Shown here in pieces: positions 60,046 to 64,000 of a DNA stretch of 64,000 nt. Both the position numbers and the translations under genes were made by a program. Every line of letters begins with the position of its first letter. Positions within the stretch are counted from its first letter, which is position 1. The DNA is from Pseudomonadales bacterium (GTDB lineage: Bacteria; Pseudomonadota; Gammaproteobacteria; Pseudomonadales; Azotimanducaceae), in contig JAJECH010000051.1 of assembly GCA_022822135.1 (NCBI GenBank), positions 1-64,000 of the forward strand, given 5' to 3'. Below the pieces are notes generated by a model, which saw only the letters and a program-made list of their open reading frames with translations, did no database searches and was not told where the DNA came from.

Positions 60046-61856
60046 ACACTTCAAGCATCGTGGATGGTCACGCAACGATGGCGGAACTGTTTTGGGCACG
60101 CGTTAGTGAGCTGCAATCCAAAGTCGTGATCCGCGAGAAAGATTTCGGTATTTGGAACGAATACACGTGGTCTGACTGGGGCGAGTACGCAAAGTTAGTT
60201 GGGCTCGGGCTCAAGTCCCTTGGTCTGGAACGTGGCGATGTCTGCTCAATCGCCTCGGAGATTAACAAGGAATGGATGTTCGCGGACCTTGGCACAATCT
60301 GCATCGGCGGCGTCTGTAATGGTGTCTATCCGACTGATGCCCCCAATCAAGTCGAGTACCTAATTAGTGATAGTGGAACACGCTTTTACTTCGCTGAAGA
60401 CGAAGAGCAGCTCGACAAAGTACTTGAAGTTCGGGACCGGACACCGACACTCCGAAAGATCATCATTTTTGACATGGAAGGGTTGCGGCATCTTGACGAC
60501 GAGATGTGCATTTCATTTGAAGAACTTCTCGAACTTGGCCGAGAACAGATGGCGAAAGACGACATTTGGGAAGCGGAAATCGCGAAGGCGAATCCTGACG
60601 ATCTAATGATCTTGACTTACACCTCCGGCACGACAGGTCCGCCGAAAGGCGCGATGATTTCACAAGCGAACATGATGTTCATGACGAACACGATTCAGAA
60701 CTCGCTTGGATTGACCGATAAAGATCGCCAGCTTGGCTTTCTTCCGCTTGCACACGTTGCTGGACGGATGCTGTACACATTTGCCGTCATTCGTTCTAAG
60801 TCGATCGTCCACCTCGTCGAAAACTTGGAGACGATCGCTAAAGACCAACAAGAAGTTGCGCCGACGGTCCATTTCGCGGTGCCACGAGTGTGGGAGAAGC
60901 AGTTTTCACAAGTTTCGATCATGCAGAAAGAGGCTACTCGGTTAGGTCGAGTCTTGTACGAGTACGCACTGAGCGTCGGCAAACGACGTGCGAAGTTCCT
61001 GCTTCAAGAGAAAGCGGTTCCTTGGCACATCACTGCTATTTTTGCAATTTTCAATCTTTGGGTCCTACGAAATATCCGAGTTCTCTTGGGAATTCAGGAG
61101 TGTAGATGGCTATCGACTGCTGCGGCACCGATTGCACCTGAACTGATTGAGTGGTACTGGGCATTGGGTAGACCGATGTACGAGCTGTATGGACAGACTG
61201 AGTGTACGGGGATTGCGACGTCGAATATCCCGGGTTCGTTGCGGATTGGCAGCGTCGGTAAGGCGATGCCCGGGGTCGATGTAGCGCTGAGCGAAGACGA
61301 CGAGATTCTGATCCGGGGTCCAGGAATCATCAGCGGTTATTGGAGGCAGCCAGAAAAGACAGCTGACACCATTCAGCAAGATTGGTTGTATACAGGGGAT
61401 GTCGGCCGGATTGACGACGACGGGTTTGTCTACATCGTTGATCGAATGAAAGACATCATCATTACCGCGGGTGGTAAGAACATCACCCCGAGCGAGATCG
61501 AAAACCAATTGAAATTCTCGCCCTACATTACTGATGCCGTTGTCGTTGGCGACCGGCGACCGTATCTAACGTGTTTGGTTATGATCGATCTCGAGAACGT
61601 CACGTATTACGCACAAGAAAACGACGTGCCGTTTACGAATTACACGAGCCTGTGTCATACTCGCGAAGTACAGGACCTTGTCGAACGCGAGATCGAGCAG
61701 GTGAATGAACGGTTTGCCCAGGTCGAGACGATTAAGAAATTCCGGCTGATTGACCAGCTGCTTGATCCTGAGGACGAGGAGCTAACTCCGACACAGAAAC
61801 TCAAGCGTAAAGTCGTGAACGAAAAATACGCCGATCTGATCGCTGAGATGTATTAG
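60036..61856 (+). CDS. Long-chain-type acyl-CoA synthetase (AMP-forming)
   Basis: The 606-residue protein adenylates a carboxylic acid and transfers it to CoA. The nucleotide loop is LTYTSGTTGPPKGAM, the motif YELYGQTECTGIAT follows, then the hinge DGFVYIVDRMKDIIITAGGK. A FadD15-like C-terminal end with LTPTQKLKRKVVNEKY carries the catalytic lysine. I chose the ATG at 60036; a TTG at 60018 is also in frame. It sits between the LivF and LivK genes of the same importer, which strongly suggests that the imported compound is an acid that is directly activated to its CoA ester. Confidence 0.92.
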   Translation: MEINTSSIVDGHATMAELFWARVSELQSKVVIREKDFGIWNEYTWSDWGEYAKLVGLGLKSLGLERGDVCSIASEINKEWMFADLGTICIGGVCNGVYPTDAPNQVEYLISDSGTRFYFAEDEEQLDKVLEVRDRTPTLRKIIIFDMEGLRHLDDEMCISFEELLELGREQMAKDDIWEAEIAKANPDDLMILTYTSGTTGPPKGAMISQANMMFMTNTIQNSLGLTDKDRQLGFLPLAHVAGRMLYTFAVIRSKSIVHLVENLETIAKDQQEVAPTVHFAVPRVWEKQFSQVSIMQKEATRLGRVLYEYALSVGKRRAKFLLQEKAVPWHITAIFAIFNLWVLRNIRVLLGIQECRWLSTAAAPIAPELIEWYWALGRPMYELYGQTECTGIATSNIPGSLRIGSVGKAMPGVDVALSEDDEILIRGPGIISGYWRQPEKTADTIQQDWLYTGDVGRIDDDGFVYIVDRMKDIIITAGGKNITPSEIENQLKFSPYITDAVVVGDRRPYLTCLVMIDLENVTYYAQENDVPFTNYTSLCHTREVQDLVEREIEQVNERFAQVETIKKFRLIDQLLDPEDEELTPTQKLKRKVVNEKYADLIAEMY

Positions 61857-61945
61857 TGCTCGAGTTCCTGCGTAGCAGGAAATCTCCACCCAAAACTCAA
61901 AATTCGTCATACTTAAATGGCTCACAAAACGCAATGGAGTACCGA

Positions 61946-63220
61946 ATGACCTTTCGTGATCTACTAACGAACGTCCTCGCTCTGACAAGCCTAATGTTCT
62001 TTCTGATAGTAAGTGGTTGCGCCCAACCGACGTCGGAAGAATCATCAGTTGATTCGTCGGAGGAGGCGGATGTCGTCACTGACATCGATGATTCCGTGGA
62101 AGGCGCAGGAACGCGTGCCGAAGGGATTACCGACACCGAGGTTATCTTTGGTACGCACACGGATCTCACCGGTCCTATCGCTCTCTACGGTGTTGAATCC
62201 GTTAATGGCGTCAACATGCGTTTTGATGAGATTAACGCGGAAGGAGGCGTTCATGGGCGTACGTTGAGACTAATCGCCGAAGACACGATGTATCAGGTTC
62301 CTGATTCCCTACGTGCGGCGAACAAACTCATCAATCGCGATCAGATTTTCGCGATGCTAATGGCTCTTGGAACACCGAACAACAATGCGGTTATGCCATT
62401 GCAATTTGAATCGGGAATCCCAAATCTGTTTCCATTGACGGGATCTATTCAGATGGGTGAACCCTTTCACCCATTAAAGTGGACTTCACGCGGAATTTAC
62501 TACTATGAAATGCGAACGGCCATTAAGCACTTTGTAGGCACCGTTGGATTAGAGAGGCCGTGCGTGGTGTACATCGACAATGATTATGGTCAGGAAATCT
62601 ACGACGGCGCATTTGATCAAGCGGAAGAGATGGGAGTGGAGATCGTAGCGACTTCATCGCATCGAAGTACCGAATCCGAATTCACGGCAACCGTATTGAA
62701 GCTTAGAGAAGCAAATTGTGATCTAGTGATCCTCGGTACCGTCGTCCGCGACACGATTCTGCTATTTGAAACCGTTCGCAAGATGGCTTGGGAAGGCGTG
62801 ACCTTTGTTGGTAACAATGCCGCTGCGGGGCAACCCGTTGCAAATATCGAAAGTGGGTCGTCTGAAGGCTACTATGCCTTCTCGCATATGTCTCAGATTT
62901 ATCCAGAGATCGAGACTGATGAAAAGCGTCTCGAGTGGTACAACCGTTATCTAGAGTTATATGGCGCTGCGCCAGACGTTCCAGCGATGGAAGCGTATCG
63001 AAACGCAGACCTGATCGCTCTCGTTCTAGAGCAAGTCGGCCGCGATCTCACACGGGCGAAGTTCCTAGCCGGTCTCGAATCTCTACATCAGTATGAGGAT
63101 CCATTCGGCTATACGTTGACGTTCGGCCCTAAAGACCATCGCGGAGTGGATTCTTCCGTACTCGTTCAGGTTCAGAACAAGCGATGGGTGCAACTGGATT
63201 TAGTCGTATCGTACGATTGA
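61946..63220 (+). CDS. livK: Branched-chain amino acid-type ABC substrate-binding lipoprotein (LivK family)
   Basis: The 424-residue protein starts with a lipoprotein signal: hydrophobic core at 6-20 and lipobox I-V-S-G-C with C25 as lipid anchor. An acidic serine-rich linker (26-65) follows, then the periplasmic binding fold with VIFGTHTDLTGPIALYG, RLIAEDTMYQVPDSLRAANK, VVYIDNDYGQE and NADLIALVLEQVGRDLTRAK. I chose the ATG at 61946 because GGAG lies six bases upstream. The frame extends to 61856, at the end of the synthetase gene. The binding pocket residues do not identify the ligand by eye. Confidence 0.92.
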   Translation: MTFRDLLTNVLALTSLMFFLIVSGCAQPTSEESSVDSSEEADVVTDIDDSVEGAGTRAEGITDTEVIFGTHTDLTGPIALYGVESVNGVNMRFDEINAEGGVHGRTLRLIAEDTMYQVPDSLRAANKLINRDQIFAMLMALGTPNNNAVMPLQFESGIPNLFPLTGSIQMGEPFHPLKWTSRGIYYYEMRTAIKHFVGTVGLERPCVVYIDNDYGQEIYDGAFDQAEEMGVEIVATSSHRSTESEFTATVLKLREANCDLVILGTVVRDTILLFETVRKMAWEGVTFVGNNAAAGQPVANIESGSSEGYYAFSHMSQIYPEIETDEKRLEWYNRYLELYGAAPDVPAMEAYRNADLIALVLEQVGRDLTRAKFLAGLESLHQYEDPFGYTLTFGPKDHRGVDSSVLVQVQNKRWVQLDLVVSYD

Positions 63221-63230
63221 AACGAAAATA

Positions 63231-63264
63231 AAAAAGAACGGTCGCATTTGCGACCGTTCTTTTT
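63231..63264. terminator. Bidirectional intrinsic terminator
   Basis: AAAAAGAACGGTCGC (63231-63245) pairs perfectly with GCGACCGTTCTTTTT (63250-63264) around ATTT. The A run on one side and the T run on the other make it work for both strands: it would end the livK transcript and, on the other strand, the peroxiredoxin transcript. Confidence 0.93.
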
Positions 63265-63313
63265 GCTAGTTAGGGGAACTTCCGTTGAAGTACCAGGCGT
63301 TATCTTCTCTCTG

Positions 63314-63973
63314 CTATTGAGGTTGTGGCACGATGCGAATGTATGGCTTCGGTGCGCGCCAGCCGTCTGGGTATTTCGCCTTGGCATCCTCGTCGGATAC
63401 CGCCGGAACGATGATGACGTCCTCGCCTTGCTTCCAGTTGACCGGTGTTGCGACTTGGTGCTTCGCCGTCAATTGGCACGAATCTAGGATGCGCAAGACT
63501 TCGTCGAAGTTACGACCTGTACTCATTGGGTAGGTGAGCATCGCTTTGATTGTTTTGTCCGGACCGATTACAAAGACTGATCGAACGGTCGCATTATCAG
63601 CAGGTGTCCGACCTTCACTCGTGTCACCGGAATCCTCGGGCAACATGTCATAAGCCTTTGCAATCGCGAGTGTTGGATCACCAATCAGCGGATATGTGAC
63701 CGCGTTCCCCTGCGATTCCTCAATGTCCTTCATCCACTCTTGGTGGTTATCGACTGGATCTACGGAAAGCCCAAGGATCTTACAGTCTCGCTCCGCGAAT
63801 TCCGAAGTCAGACCAGCCATGTATCCTAGTTCTGTGGTGCAAACCGGCGTGAAATCTTTAGGGTGTGAAAACAGAATAGCCCAGCCGTCACCGATCCAAT
63901 CGTGGAAGTTAATTTCTCCCTGCGTTGTTCGCGCTACGAAATTCGGAGCGACGGAGTTAATTCTTATCGTCAT
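63314..63973 (-). CDS. 1-Cys peroxiredoxin (Prx6-like, AhpC/TSA family)
   Basis: The 219-residue protein reduces peroxides with the cysteine C45 in HPKDFTPVCTTELGYM. The C-terminal domain with YPMSTGRNFDEVLRILDSCQ, GEDVIIVP and YIRIVPQP is the Prx6 form, which is longer than the 2-Cys type. The extra cysteine in ILDSCQ is in the region seen in many Prx6 members. It is complete, with its ATG at 63973, 27 bases from the right edge, and reads toward the terminator shared with livK. Confidence 0.94.
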   Translation of the reverse strand: MTIRINSVAPNFVARTTQGEINFHDWIGDGWAILFSHPKDFTPVCTTELGYMAGLTSEFAERDCKILGLSVDPVDNHQEWMKDIEESQGNAVTYPLIGDPTLAIAKAYDMLPEDSGDTSEGRTPADNATVRSVFVIGPDKTIKAMLTYPMSTGRNFDEVLRILDSCQLTAKHQVATPVNWKQGEDVIIVPAVSDEDAKAKYPDGWRAPKPYIRIVPQPQ

Positions 63974-64000
63974 GTAATTGGCCTCATCAGGCTTTCAAAG

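Overview
The window looks like chromosomal DNA from an uncultured, aerobic gammaproteobacterium of moderate GC content. It has no phage, no intact insertion sequence and no CRISPR array. The left end carries the order ftsK-lolA-rarA-crcB-serS-cysG, a backbone I know from gammaproteobacteria. LolA, KdsD and a lipoprotein signal indicate a diderm envelope. Many starts are TTG or GTG, and genes often overlap by 1 or 4 bases.

Layout. 1-7.9 kb: end of an FtsX-type permease, then the core block from ftsK to cysG. 7.9-15.2 kb (mostly minus strand): a flavin split-barrel protein, an unrecognised protein with an internal repeat, a pair of ABC exporter half-transporters, and tusE-tusD. The tus genes normally sit beside cysG in this backbone; here they are displaced, and tusC and tusB are missing. 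15.4-20.4 kb: a PhyH-type and a TauD-type oxygenase, a decayed partial copy of the TauD gene, a two-helix membrane protein and a CmcJ-type oxidoreductase. 20.6-25.1 kb: a divergent Nramp-fold transporter, then a COG0523 GTPase and DUF1826 gene behind a Zur-like operator, and an ankyrin protein. 25.2-26.2 kb: a GC-rich DinJ/YafQ-type toxin-antitoxin pair next to the 3' end of a tRNA-Ser(UGA).

26.3-43.5 kb is catabolic and accessory: acyl-CoA synthetase with an MFS pump, three amidohydrolase-2 proteins, SMP-30 lactonase, KdsD, a fumarylacetoacetate-hydrolase-like protein overlapping a D-2-hydroxyacid dehydrogenase, an ABC-2 exporter, a PHP phosphatase and an unaccompanied molybdenum hydroxylase large subunit. 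43.7-46.7 kb holds one large single-chain restriction-modification enzyme (Type IIG-like).

47-64 kb: a VOC protein, two divergent PhyH oxygenases, a class III CoA-transferase, aroA, an acyl-CoA dehydrogenase, a PQQ/cytochrome c dehydrogenase, a crotonase-fold protein without the usual catalytic glutamates, and a complete branched-chain amino-acid-type ABC importer (livH, livM, livG, livF, livK) with an acyl-CoA synthetase gene embedded in it. A bidirectional terminator then separates livK from a 1-Cys peroxiredoxin. Together the right half suggests import of organic acids, their activation to CoA esters, and oxidation.

The most unusual items are the reduced tus locus, rarA without a canonical start codon, the TauD relic, the internally repeated unknown protein, the crotonase homologue lacking catalytic residues, the Nramp homologue lacking the metal motif, and several perfect inverted repeats. 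Product names come from recognised motifs, not from database searches.
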